Shown: in pieces, positions 35,085 to 43,194 of the stretch
How positions within the stretch are numbered: the first letter of the stretch is position 1
How the letters are laid out: the number at the start of each line of letters is the position of its first letter
Origin: Chryseobacterium sp. SORGH_AS_0447
GTDB lineage: Bacteria; Bacteroidota; Bacteroidia; Flavobacteriales; Weeksellaceae
Direction of reading: 5' to 3'
DNA length: 64,000 bases
NCBI RefSeq assembly: GCF_030818695.1
Contig: NZ_JAUTAR010000001.1
Span: 434,001-498,000 of the forward strand
Notes under the pieces: model-generated
Told to the model about the DNA's origin: nothing
The model's database searches: none
What the model saw: the letters and a program-made list of their open reading frames with translations, nothing else
Made by a program: the position numbers and the translations under genes

Positions 35085-35092
35085 TACATTTG
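35085..35092 (+). promoter_or_regulatory. -7 box of the 2TM operon promoter (TACATTTG)
   Basis: Matches TAnnTTTG. A possible -33 TTG at 35061-35063 is 21 bp upstream. Predicted leader is about 35 nt before the ATG at 35134. Confidence 0.65.
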
Positions 35093-35133
35093 TATCAACA
35101 AAAACAAACAATTCATCTTTAAAATAAAAAAAT

Positions 35134-35427
35134 ATGGAAACTTTCATCAACAAAGAAACCCAGGCTTACGAAAAAGCATCAAGAAGAGTAAAAGAACTTA
35201 AAGGGTTCTACGGAAACCTTACTTCCTATGTATTGGTTATTTCTTTTTTAGCCATTCTTAACATCATAACGTCACCGGAATATCTTTGGTTTTTATGGCC
35301 GATGATGGGTTGGGGAATCGGGATTGCTGCACACGCTGCAAGTACGTTCGGAATTGGAAAAGACTGGGAAGAAAGAAAGATCCAGGAGCTGATGGAGGAA
35401 GAAAGAAAGCACAACAAAACATTATAA
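35134..35427 (+). CDS. 2TM-domain protein
   Basis: A 97-residue protein consisting only of a 2TM domain. A charged N-terminal helix (YEKASRRVKELKGFYGN) precedes two transmembrane helices, about 28-46 and 52-72, the second containing MGWGIGIAAHAASTFGIGK. A charged tail (DWEERKIQELMEEERK) ends the protein. It is strikingly similar to the C-terminal domain of the sensor kinase at 31227, so it may pair with or modulate that kinase in the membrane. It is driven by LytTR operator C and followed after 32 nt by another 2TM gene. Confidence 0.88.
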   Translation: METFINKETQAYEKASRRVKELKGFYGNLTSYVLVISFLAILNIITSPEYLWFLWPMMGWGIGIAAHAASTFGIGKDWEERKIQELMEEERKHNKTL

Positions 35428-35459
35428 TCAAATTAATCAAAACTTAAAAACATATTACA

Positions 35460-35735
35460 ATGGACTACAATCAGGCACAACAAAAGGTAAAAGATCTTAA
35501 AAAATTCTACAAAAGCGTTTTATGGTTCGCTATCGTAGCTTTCATCATATTTTTCAATGATATTTTTGAAAAGGGAATCTTCAATTTTTCATTGTGGGAC
35601 GGTTCGGTAATCCTGGCGATCTGGGGAATTATCTTAACCGTAAGAGCCGTAAAGCTGTTCCTTCTGGATGAAGAATGGGAAAGGGGAGTCGTAGAAAAGG
35701 AAATGCGAAAATCCAAGCAGCCGATTAAATTTTAA
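35460..35735 (+). CDS. 2TM-domain protein, second copy
   Basis: A 91-residue relative of the preceding protein: N-terminal helix YNQAQQKVKDLKKFYKSV, two hydrophobic segments with a longer lumenal loop (FEKGIFNFSLWDG), and the tail DEEWERGVVEKEMRKSKQ. It is more divergent than the 35134 copy and lacks the GWGIG motif. It is in the same operon as that copy and 57 nt upstream of the LytTR regulator gene. Confidence 0.82.
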   Translation: MDYNQAQQKVKDLKKFYKSVLWFAIVAFIIFFNDIFEKGIFNFSLWDGSVILAIWGIILTVRAVKLFLLDEEWERGVVEKEMRKSKQPIKF

Positions 35736-35792
35736 AACTAATTATTTTTGCTTACTTTTATTCGGAATTTTAAAAACTAAATCTGGAACTCA

Positions 35793-36536
35793 ATGATTAA
35801 GACAGTCATTATCGAAGACGAAAAACCGGCTTCAAGGAAATTGGAAAGAATGCTCAGTGAATTTTCTGATATTGAAGTGGTTGCCAAAATAGAATCTGTA
35901 GAAGAAGGCATCGACTGGTTTTCGGCAAATGAACATCCGCAACTGATCTTTTCGGATATTGTGCTCGGTGACGGCCTGTCGTTCGATATTTTTGAGACAG
36001 TCCGGACCAAAGCATTCATCATCTATACCACTGCTTTTGACCAGTACACATTGAAAGCCTTTAAGCTGAACAGCATCGATTATCTCCTGAAGCCGATTCT
36101 GGATGAAGACCTTACAGCAGCAGTGGAAAAATTCAGGTCATTTATCCCTTCCGATAATGCGGTCAATTCGCAGGAAATTAAGCAGTTAATTAAAAAAGAT
36201 AAATCTACGCTTTCCAGGATCCTGGTAAAAATCGGGTACAACCTTAAAATTGTACAGACCCACGAAGTAAGCTGCTTTTTCAGCGAGAATAAAATCGTTT
36301 ACCTGCAGACCCGGGAAAGAACATATCCTTCAGACTTCACTCTGGACGAACTGGAAGATGTGCTGGATGAAAAGAAATTCTTCCGGGTAAACCGCCAGTT
36401 TATCATCAATTCCGATTATATCAAAAACATTCATACTTCACCGACTTACAAAGTGGAGCTGGACTTTCAGCCGCAGGAAGAGATTACCGTCAGCCGCGAG
36501 CGGGTAAAAGACTTCAAAGACTGGCTGGTAAGCTAA
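35793..36536 (+). CDS. LytTR-family response regulator
   Basis: A 247-residue two-component regulator. The receiver domain (1-120) has the acidic pocket VIIEDE, phospho-acceptor Asp about 55 in LIFSDIVLGDG, and the switch region TTAFDQYTLKAFKLN. The LytTR DNA-binding domain (about 145-245) includes NKIVYLQTRERTYPSD and KKFFRVNRQFIINSDYI. It is the natural partner of the LytS-type kinase at 31227. The three paired LytTR-like 9-mers in this window are its probable binding sites, so it should control the receptor operon, its own kinase and the 2TM operon. Confidence 0.95.
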   Translation: MIKTVIIEDEKPASRKLERMLSEFSDIEVVAKIESVEEGIDWFSANEHPQLIFSDIVLGDGLSFDIFETVRTKAFIIYTTAFDQYTLKAFKLNSIDYLLKPILDEDLTAAVEKFRSFIPSDNAVNSQEIKQLIKKDKSTLSRILVKIGYNLKIVQTHEVSCFFSENKIVYLQTRERTYPSDFTLDELEDVLDEKKFFRVNRQFIINSDYIKNIHTSPTYKVELDFQPQEEITVSRERVKDFKDWLVS

Positions 36537-36586
36537 TCAGATTTAAATAAACTTATCTGTCATCATTTATCATTTATCAATCATAA

Positions 36587-37483
36587 CTATTTGTAGTCAA
36601 TACGATTAGCCTCCGTATCTTCAAGCTGTTGTACAATAGATTTCGGGATCTCATCGCTGTCGATCGGAAAGCTGATGGAATCGCTGACGAATGTCTTGCG
36701 GTCTGCTTTCTGAAAGATTTCGAAGAGGGCGATTGGTTCCTGGTTAAAACTGATACACGTACTTATAAAATGCAACTCATGGAGCTTATATTCTGGATTT
36801 TTGAGCTTTTCCTTGATATCTTTTATTCTTGAGATAAAATGCCGCTGCCGGATAAAGGTGTTGCTGTTCATAATGATGAACACATAATCGGAATACGCCG
36901 TTACTTTTCCGAAATACTTATGTCGGTCTCCGCCGCTCCTCTCAATAAAATATTCGCCGGTCGTTTCGGATTTGTAGATTTCCGTTGCGGAACGCCAGAT
37001 CCGGTTGTCTTTCGCCTGCAAAGGATTTTCCGGAAGGTTGCGGTTATAGGAATACCAGCAGCCGACCAGCCGGTCCAGCAGTTGCGTATTCTGCTTTACA
37101 TTGTTCATCTCGATCCTCAGATCGTTGAAATTGAACGATTCCGTATTGGAATTAATAAAATCGATATAACTGGAGTATCCCAATATCTTGACGATCTGGC
37201 TCATCTTGGCAAGGTTAGGTTTGCTGAGGACAGCATTTTCGTTTTGCTTGTATTTCTTTAATTTATTGATGATCAGGTGCTCATAAAGATAATTAGAGCC
37301 TAAAAGATCAGGGCTTTTCTTAATTTCTTTTTCCTCATGTTCTTTCCTGATTAACTCGTTAAGTTCATCAACAATATAAGCCCATTCCGTCTTTGAGACA
37401 TCTTCCCAATAATTTTTCTTCAGGAACTGCATGCCTAAAAAATTCATCAGCTTTTCCAGATGAAGAACGTCTTCTTTTTTCAT
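36587..37483 (-). CDS. Hypothetical protein, family not recognised
   Basis: A 298-residue soluble protein with no signal peptide or membrane segment. The start at 37483 (MKKEDVLHLEKLMNFLGMQF) is preferred over 37609, whose extra 42 residues look like translated leader. The N-terminal third is helical and charged. The segment SKPNLAKMSQIVKILGYSSYIDFI may be DNA-binding-like, and the C-terminal half is mixed alpha/beta. It is transcribed toward the LytTR regulator and divergent from the WHLHL/Cys-Gly-rich gene at 37596. No function assigned. Confidence 0.7.
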   Translation of the reverse strand: MKKEDVLHLEKLMNFLGMQFLKKNYWEDVSKTEWAYIVDELNELIRKEHEEKEIKKSPDLLGSNYLYEHLIINKLKKYKQNENAVLSKPNLAKMSQIVKILGYSSYIDFINSNTESFNFNDLRIEMNNVKQNTQLLDRLVGCWYSYNRNLPENPLQAKDNRIWRSATEIYKSETTGEYFIERSGGDRHKYFGKVTAYSDYVFIIMNSNTFIRQRHFISRIKDIKEKLKNPEYKLHELHFISTCISFNQEPIALFEIFQKADRKTFVSDSISFPIDSDEIPKSIVQQLEDTEANRIDYK

Positions 37484-37595
37484 TTGAATAAATTTAAGAC
37501 GAATATAAGATTTATTTAAAACCAAAAGAGACTTTGCCAAGACTTTTATATTTCTGAATTCAATGATATTTGAAAAGAAACTAAAAGTTGAAACA

Positions 37596-38312
37596 ATGAA
37601 AACATTCATCTTACCTGAAAACGATCCGCTCTGGAACAGGCTCTGCCATTTTTCGCCGGATCAGCCAAATGCAGAAATTCCTTTTTCCAAAAAGCTGGCG
37701 AAAGAAGAAAAATGGACGGAAAGCTTCACTAAAAGAGCGATTGAAGAGTATAAAAAGTTTGTTTACCTCTGTTGTACCCTGCCTGGTGGTGCTTCACCAA
37801 GTGAAACCGTAGATAAGGTCTGGCATCTTCACCTCACCTATACCGAAAATTACTGGGAAGAATTCTGTCCCGATATTTTGCAGCGAAAACTGCATCATCA
37901 CCCGTCAAATGGAAGCAAAAGTGAAAACGAAAAGCACAGAAGCTGGTTAAGAGAAACACTGAAAAGCTATCAGGAAGTTTTCGGGGAAATGCCGCCGGAA
38001 GAAATCTGGTTCAGAAAAGATACCGGGAAAACTTTCAATTTCTTTAAGAAATATCTTCATTTCATAGCACTTTTGCCACTGTTGCTTATGGTAATATCCT
38101 GCTCGGGAAACGTCGATAGGGCTTTCACTGGAGCTTTTCTCATTTTTATCGTCTGGATTATCATTAAATCGGTAAAGGGAAATAATAAAGATAATGATTC
38201 TGGTGGAAGTTCCTGTTTTTCGGGAACCTGCGGTGGGCACGATTCATCCGGTTCCGGAGATTCCTGTGGAAGCAGCTGCGGAGGATGTGGAGGATGCGGC
38301 GGTGGAGATTAA
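37596..38312 (+). CDS. WHLHL-motif membrane protein with Cys/Gly-rich C-terminus
   Basis: A 238-residue protein. The N-terminal soluble domain (1-145) has ETVDKVWHLHLTYTENYWEEF, in which the VDxxWHxH pattern recalls glycine-rich-domain (GRDP-like) proteins. Two adjacent hydrophobic helices (about 150-190) follow. The tail is rich in Gly, Ser and Cys, ending CGSSCGGCGGCGGGD. Low-complexity Cys/Gly tails of this kind occur in TIGR04222-like membrane proteins, whose role is unknown. The ATG at 37596 is preferred to 37563. A small membrane protein gene follows after 15 nt. Confidence 0.75.
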   Translation: MKTFILPENDPLWNRLCHFSPDQPNAEIPFSKKLAKEEKWTESFTKRAIEEYKKFVYLCCTLPGGASPSETVDKVWHLHLTYTENYWEEFCPDILQRKLHHHPSNGSKSENEKHRSWLRETLKSYQEVFGEMPPEEIWFRKDTGKTFNFFKKYLHFIALLPLLLMVISCSGNVDRAFTGAFLIFIVWIIIKSVKGNNKDNDSGGSSCFSGTCGGHDSSGSGDSCGSSCGGCGGCGGGD

Positions 38313-38327
38313 TTTAAATCGAAAGCA

Positions 38328-38624
38328 ATGAAGAAAGTTATTATTCATATTCTTCCGGTCGCACTTGGTTTTACATGGCTTATTTTAGTTAACCGTACCT
38401 TCAATCCTTTATTTTTAAAAGGCCCTGATTTCCTGAAATTTTATCTGATACTCATCTTCGGGTTCTGCGCTTCGTTTCTTGTCCTGAAATTTTTTAAAGA
38501 AACCATTTCGGGAACGACCTATTGTTTTATGGCGCTTATTTTTTTTCTGGGCATCGTGAAAATGATCAGAGGGATTTTATTAGGGAAACCGGTCGGCTTT
38601 TTGATCCTGATTTTAGTGCTGTAA
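38328..38624 (+). CDS. Small multi-pass membrane protein
   Basis: A 98-residue hydrophobic protein with about three transmembrane helices (residues 5-20, 35-55, 65-95) and no recognised family. It sits 15 nt after the Cys/Gly-rich protein gene, so the two are likely co-transcribed and may act together. Confidence 0.7.
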   Translation: MKKVIIHILPVALGFTWLILVNRTFNPLFLKGPDFLKFYLILIFGFCASFLVLKFFKETISGTTYCFMALIFFLGIVKMIRGILLGKPVGFLILILVL

Positions 38625-38738
38625 TTTATTGTTTTATTGGCAATTAACAGGCCTGATGTCAACCATCGCATCAAATAAATTCCGGATGAATTCAAAAATA
38701 AACCCGAAACAAAAGAGCTTCGGGTTACTATTCATCGC

Positions 38739-39035
38739 TTATCTTCTGAAAGGTCTGTTTTGGGCAACATCCCTATCTTGGCGGTAATCCTTTCTCTGGT
38801 ATTGCGCATATTGTTCTCTTGAGAGAATTCTTCGCAGTTTCGCATCGTATTCCCTGGCGTTCAGCCTTTGTTTTGAAAGAGCAAAGATTTCTCTTTCCTG
38901 GCGTGGAGATAACCTCAGTTTTCCGAAATCGTTTTGATGCCATTCCATCTTATCTCCTCTGAAGCCCTCTTGTCTGTATTGTGCATTTGTAGCGAATGCT
39001 GTAAATAAACCTGCTACTAAAATCAACTTTTTCAT
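38739..39035 (-). CDS. Small exported protein, basic
   Basis: A 98-residue protein with signal peptide MKKLILVAGLFTAFATNAQ. Its mature part is strongly charged and rich in Arg, Gln and Tyr (LSPRQEREIFALSKQRLNAR, RREYAQYQ-like tail). Spacing suggests one long helix. The start at 39035 is chosen over a Met three codons upstream because it begins the classical signal peptide. Function unknown. Confidence 0.7.
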   Translation of the reverse strand: MKKLILVAGLFTAFATNAQYRQEGFRGDKMEWHQNDFGKLRLSPRQEREIFALSKQRLNAREYDAKLRRILSREQYAQYQRKDYRQDRDVAQNRPFRR

Positions 39036-39180
39036 AATAATCAAATTTTAAAATTTATATTCTGTTAATTGATATAGAATAAACAATAGATATGCCTGGA
39101 ATGCTCATGAATAAAGGCTTATAGAAGTATAAGCCTTTTCTGTAGATGAATGATGGAATTGAATCGACGAACAGGAAAAT

Positions 39181-39951
39181 CTATTTCATCAGACTAATGT
39201 TGGTTAATCCTCCATCTGCAAGAATTTCGGTTCCTACGATGAAAGAAGACTCATCCGAAGCCAGAAATACCGCTGCATTTCCGATATCGGAAGGCAGTCC
39301 CTGTCTGCCAACCGGTGTGATGTCTACCCATGCTTGTTTTACCTGATTCAACTGTTCCTGGGGAACCAGTTTTCCAAAAACGGGAGTGTCGATAGATCCC
39401 GGGGAAAGGGTATTCACTCTTATCTTTCTATGTAGTAAATCGAGGGACAGCCCTTTTGCCAATGAAATAACCGCTGATTTTGCAGCCCCGTAAATTGCCA
39501 TTCCCGGAGCGGCACGATGAGCTGCACTGGATCTGATCAGAATAACAGATGCTCCATCATTAAGGTATGGTAATGCTTTCTGTACCGAGAAGTAAGCGCT
39601 TTTGAGGTTGAGCTCCATGTATCTGTCATAACCTTCTTCCGTTATATTTTCAATGCGGTCTAATGGAATTCCATCAACTACGCCGCCTGCGTTGGCGACC
39701 AAAACATCAATCTTACCGAATGTTTCAGCGGTTTTTCTGAAAATATTTTCCAGATCGTCAAGGTTCGTGACATCACCTTTAATTCCGATAAATTCTGAGC
39801 CTAACGCTTTTAAAGAGTTTTGTAAAGTTGTTTCGTTTCTGCCCGTAATGGTACCGACGGCACCTTCATTTTTGAAAGCTTCTGCAATTCCGAATCCGAT
39901 ACCGCTGTTTCCGCCTGTAACGACGACCACTTTATTTTTTAATCTATCCAT
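39181..39951 (-). CDS. SDR-family oxidoreductase
   Basis: A 256-residue classical short-chain dehydrogenase. The cofactor loop is VVVTGGNSGIGFGIA, the NAG motif is in VANAGGVVDG, and the catalytic Ser-Tyr-Lys set lies in IRSSAAHRA and MAIYGAAKSAV. The C-terminus reads VGTEILADGGL. It prefers NAD(P)H by family; substrate unknown. It lies 17 nt downstream of a second SDR gene (39969), in one operon controlled by the divergent HxlR regulator. Confidence 0.88.
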   Translation of the reverse strand: MDRLKNKVVVVTGGNSGIGFGIAEAFKNEGAVGTITGRNETTLQNSLKALGSEFIGIKGDVTNLDDLENIFRKTAETFGKIDVLVANAGGVVDGIPLDRIENITEEGYDRYMELNLKSAYFSVQKALPYLNDGASVILIRSSAAHRAAPGMAIYGAAKSAVISLAKGLSLDLLHRKIRVNTLSPGSIDTPVFGKLVPQEQLNQVKQAWVDITPVGRQGLPSDIGNAAVFLASDESSFIVGTEILADGGLTNISLMK

Positions 39952-39968
39952 AGTTAATCTTTAACTTA

Positions 39969-40724
39969 TTATAAACCATAAATCCCTCCTGAAACCGCAA
40001 TTTGCTCACCCGTAATCCAACCTGCGCCATCAGATGCTAAAAATACCGCTGCTTTAGCAATGTCTTCCGGTTGTCCGGTGCGTCCTAAAGGAGTCGTAGC
40101 GATCAGTTTTGCTTCAAATTCGCTGCCGATAAAACCTCCGCTGCGGGAACCTTCCGTTTCTACTACGCCGGGCAGAATAGAATTGATCCTGATATTTCTG
40201 CCTGAAAATTCTTTCGACAGAGCCACGGTAAATGCATCTAATGCTGCTTTGGTGGCAGAATAAACTGAGCCTGTAGGAAGAGGTGTTCTGCTGACTCCTG
40301 AACTGATGTTGATAATGTTTCCGCCTTTGGCTCCAAATAGCTTTAAAGCAGATTGAATAGCAAAGACCACTCCCAGAACATTGATGTTGAATTGCTGATG
40401 GAATGTTTCGGCAGATACTTGTTCTATAGGCTCGTAATTGTAGGTTCCTGCATTGTTTATCAAAATATCCAGCGTTCCGAATGCCTTCTCCGTTTCTTCG
40501 AAAAGCCGGGCTACATCTTCCTGGTTTGAAACATCACCCTGTACGGCAATGGCTGATCCACCCAAACTTGTAATTTCATGTACTACTTTATCAGCATCTG
40601 TTTTGCTTGATGCATAATTCACGACCACTTTTGCGCCTTCTGCTGCAAAATGCTTGGCGATAGAAGCACCTATTCCTTTTGAAGCACCTGTAACGACAGC
40701 GACTTTATTTTCTAATTTACTCAT
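39969..40724 (-). CDS. SDR-family oxidoreductase
   Basis: A 251-residue SDR protein with the loop VVTGASKGIGASIA, the motif INNAGTYNYEP, the catalytic residues in NISSGVSRT and GSVYSATKAAL, and the end ITGEQIAVSGGIYGL. Its closest general type is the 3-ketoacyl/glucose-dehydrogenase-like SDR group. It is the first gene after the shared control region with the HxlR regulator, so it is likely repressed by, or induced through, that regulator. Confidence 0.88.
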   Translation of the reverse strand: MSKLENKVAVVTGASKGIGASIAKHFAAEGAKVVVNYASSKTDADKVVHEITSLGGSAIAVQGDVSNQEDVARLFEETEKAFGTLDILINNAGTYNYEPIEQVSAETFHQQFNINVLGVVFAIQSALKLFGAKGGNIINISSGVSRTPLPTGSVYSATKAALDAFTVALSKEFSGRNIRINSILPGVVETEGSRSGGFIGSEFEAKLIATTPLGRTGQPEDIAKAAVFLASDGAGWITGEQIAVSGGIYGL

Positions 40725-40748
40725 TGTTTTTTATTTAAAACTCTTAAG

Positions 40749-40756
40749 CAAAATTA
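40749..40756 (-). promoter_or_regulatory. -7 box of the SDR operon promoter (TAATTTTG)
   Basis: CAAAATTA on plus, read on minus, matches TAnnTTTG; initiation is predicted about 20 nt upstream of the 40724 start. The -33 region falls on the dyad at 40777-40789. Confidence 0.55.
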
Positions 40757-40776
40757 GTACATCAAAATTTATTTTA

Positions 40777-40824
40777 GTAACTTTGTTACGAAAAGTAACA
40801 GTAACGATGGAGTAACACTGTTAC
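40777..40824. promoter_or_regulatory. Probable HxlR operator: paired GTAACnnnGTTAC dyads
   Basis: Two 13-bp palindromes, GTAACTTTGTTAC (40777-40789) and GTAACACTGTTAC (40812-40824), are separated by 35 bp start to start. Further GTAAC half-sites lie between and after them. The left dyad contains TAACTTTG (40778-40785), a plus-strand -7 box for the regulator, and covers the -33 region of the SDR promoter. Binding there could control both directions. Confidence 0.6.
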
Positions 40825-40841
40825 CTAAAAGTAACCGATAT

Positions 40842-41222
40842 ATGAGTTGTGAGCCCTTAAAAACAGAAGAGCACCGAAAAGAGATCATGGCCGTTCAGGA
40901 TTCTATGGATGTGTTGAATGGAAAATGGAAAATATCCATTATCTCCTCGATCTGTTATTATAATAAAAGAAGGTTTTCTGATATCCTGAATGATGTAACC
41001 GGAATTTCCAATAAGATGTTGAGTAAGGAATTAAAGGAATTGGAAATCAATAAATTAATTAAAAGAACCGTTTTGGATACTCAGCCTATAACCGTGCGGT
41101 ATGAGCTTACCGAACACGGAAATTCCCTGAAGACAATCATTAATAATCTGAAAGACTGGGGAATAAAGCACCGGAAAGAAATTATAGGAAATAGTACAGA
41201 AGAAACGGATAAAAATATTTAG
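40842..41222 (+). CDS. HxlR-family transcriptional regulator
   Basis: A 126-residue winged-helix regulator: MDVLNGKWKISIISSICYYN, then RFSDILNDVTGISNKMLSKE as recognition helices, and the wing VRYELTEHG. Cys3 and Cys37 could serve redox or aldehyde sensing, as in some HxlR proteins. It is divergent from the two SDR genes and probably regulates them, using the GTAAC dyads in the shared promoter. A terminator shared with mnmA follows. Confidence 0.9.
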   Translation: MSCEPLKTEEHRKEIMAVQDSMDVLNGKWKISIISSICYYNKRRFSDILNDVTGISNKMLSKELKELEINKLIKRTVLDTQPITVRYELTEHGNSLKTIINNLKDWGIKHRKEIIGNSTEETDKNI

Positions 41223-41265
41223 TGGAAGATCATATTTAAATTCTGTAGACCAGGATATATAAAAC

Positions 41266-41292
41266 AAAAAAGACCTTACAAAGGTCTTTTTT
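41266..41292. terminator. Bidirectional terminator between the HxlR gene and mnmA
   Basis: AAAAAGACCTT/AAGGTCTTTTT stem with a 3-nt loop, with A- and T-runs on both sides. Confidence 0.88.
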
Positions 41293-41301
41293 ACTTGTAA
41301 T

Positions 41302-42489
41302 TTATGCAATCACACCGCTGCCTAACAATTCTTCGCCATCATACCAGGCGGCAAACTGTCCTTCGGCAATCGCAGATTGAGGGTCTTCAAATTCAATATA
41401 GAAAGCCTCTTCAAATTGGTATAAAGTTGCTTTTTGCAAGGGTTGGCGGTATCTGAATCTCGCCATGACCTCCATCGATTCCCCGTTTTTCAGCTTCAGA
41501 TCCTCACGCACCCAGTGAAGCTCGGAATTGTCGATTTTTAAGGCTCTTTTCAACAGCCCCGGAAACTGATGCCCTTCTCCTACGAAAAGGATGTTGTTTT
41601 CCATATCTCTGGAGACGATAAAACAGCTTTCCTTATGTCCGCCGATTCCCAGGCCTTTGCTTTGCCCGATTGTAAAAAATTGAGCGCCCTGATGCTTTCC
41701 GATCACTTTTCCGTCAGATTTTTTATAATCGATTTTACGGCTCAAATAATCCAGCTCTTCCTGCTTGGAAGAAAATTCAGGTGTTTCTTGCGCAAAAATT
41801 GGAGAATCTTTGAAAATTTCCACAATTTCCCCTTCCTTTGGAACAAGCTGTTGCTGCAAAAACTGGGGAAGGCTTACTTTTCCGATAAAGCATAATCCCT
41901 GCGAATCCTTTTTATCAGCCGTTACCAGCCCGATTTCTTTTGCAATTTCTCTTACCTGGGGCTTTGTGAGTTCACCAATCGGAAAAAGGGCTTTAGACAG
42001 TTGATCCTGGCTTAACTGGCATAAGAAATACGACTGATCTTTATTATTATCCTTTCCGGCTAACAAATGAAAAATTTCTTTTCCGTTCTCATCGGTTGTG
42101 GAATCTACTCTGGCGTAATGGCCGGTTGCCACTTTATCCGCTCCCAGCGACATCGCCGTCTTCATAAAAACATCGAATTTCACCTCCCGGTTGCACAGAA
42201 CATCAGGATTCGGCGTACGCCCTTTCTGGTATTCGTCGAACATGTAATCTACGATTCTTTCTTTGTACAGATCACTCATATCAATTACCTGGAAAGGGAT
42301 TCCAAGCTTTTGAGCGACCATTAAAGCATCATTGCTGTCTTCGATCCAGGGACATTCGTCTTCCAGGGTTACGGATGCATCATTCCAGTTTCTCATAAAC
42401 AAAGCCACCACCTCGTGCCCTTGCTGCTGTAACAGATAGGCTGTTACACTGGAGTCTACGCCTCCGGAGAGGCCTACTACTACTTTCAT
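41302..42489 (-). CDS. mnmA: tRNA-specific 2-thiouridylase MnmA
   Basis: MnmA inserts sulfur at position 2 of wobble uridine U34 in tRNA-Lys, -Glu and -Gln, using ATP and a sulfur relay. The 395-residue protein has the PP-loop [12 protein letters not shown]. The catalytic cysteines lie in [12 protein letters not shown] and [10 protein letters not shown], and the [10 protein letters not shown] region precedes the C-terminal beta-barrel. It acts on the same tRNAs as MnmG. It is monocistronic. Confidence 0.97.
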   Translation of the reverse strand: MKVVVGLSGGVDSSVTAYLLQQQGHEVVALFMRNWNDASVTLEDECPWIEDSNDALMVAQKLGIPFQVIDMSDLYKERIVDYMFDEYQKGRTPNPDVLCNREVKFDVFMKTAMSLGADKVATGHYARVDSTTDENGKEIFHLLAGKDNNKDQSYFLCQLSQDQLSKALFPIGELTKPQVREIAKEIGLVTADKKDSQGLCFIGKVSLPQFLQQQLVPKEGEIVEIFKDSPIFAQETPEFSSKQEELDYLSRKIDYKKSDGKVIGKHQGAQFFTIGQSKGLGIGGHKESCFIVSRDMENNILFVGEGHQFPGLLKRALKIDNSELHWVREDLKLKNGESMEVMARFRYRQPLQKATLYQFEEAFYIEFEDPQSAIAEGQFAAWYDGEELLGSGVIA

Positions 42490-42604
42490 TGTATTTCAAT
42501 TTTACGAAACTCTTAACGGGAGTTCTTAGTTTGACGCTGCAAAAGTACAATTAAAAAGATTCGTAAAAAAATGATAATTTAGACATCGATAAAAACAATG
42601 TCTT

Positions 42605-43132
42605 ATGAAAAAGCTTATTATTTCTTTATCCGTCTTTTGCTCAGGTTTTCTGTTTTCGCAGGAAGTTACAGAAATGCCGGTGCAAAATAACAACCGTTGG
42701 ACGTTCGGAGGCGGGGTCGGCTTCGGCTTCGGAAGCAATAGTTATTTTAATCTTTCAGCGGCACCCAGAGTAGGGTATATGCTTACCAATGATCTTGAAG
42801 GCGGAGTGTTGGGAAGTGTTTCATGGCAGAAATCCAATGCTTACAGCTCAACCACGTTTGGAGTTGGCCCGTTTCTAAATTATTATATCGCCAGAACTTT
42901 TTTCGTAAGTGCCAATTACCAGCATTACTTCATCAATTATAAAGATAAATTTTACGATTTTAAAGCCAATGCAGACGAAGACGCTTTATATCTTGGCGGA
43001 GGCTATATGCAGAGAATCGGGAATAATTCATTTTTACAGCTGGGCCTGATGTACAATGTCCTCTGGAAAGAAAACTCTAGTATTTTTTCAAGCGGACTGG
43101 TTCCTAATATTGGTTTTGTGGTAGGACTGTAA
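42605..43132 (+). CDS. Outer-membrane beta-barrel protein
   Basis: A 175-residue exported protein with a signal peptide (MKKLIISLSVFCSGFLFSQ). The mature region alternates in beta-strand fashion with frequent aromatic residues (RWTFGGGVGFGFGSNSYFNL, FFVSANYQHYFINY) and ends in a hydrophobic strand (LVPNIGFVVGL). This suggests an eight-stranded porin-like barrel of the OmpA/OprF type. Function unknown; monocistronic. Confidence 0.82.
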   Translation: MKKLIISLSVFCSGFLFSQEVTEMPVQNNNRWTFGGGVGFGFGSNSYFNLSAAPRVGYMLTNDLEGGVLGSVSWQKSNAYSSTTFGVGPFLNYYIARTFFVSANYQHYFINYKDKFYDFKANADEDALYLGGGYMQRIGNNSFLQLGLMYNVLWKENSSIFSSGLVPNIGFVVGL

Positions 43133-43136
43133 AATT

Positions 43137-43168
43137 AAAATTCCCGGATCAGATTTTCCGGGAATTTC
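43137..43168 (+). terminator. Intrinsic terminator after the beta-barrel gene
   Basis: AATTCCCGGA...TCCGGGAATT stem around a short loop, 5 nt after the stop. Confidence 0.75.
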
Positions 43169-43194
43169 ATATTAGATTGATAAATTCTTTAATA

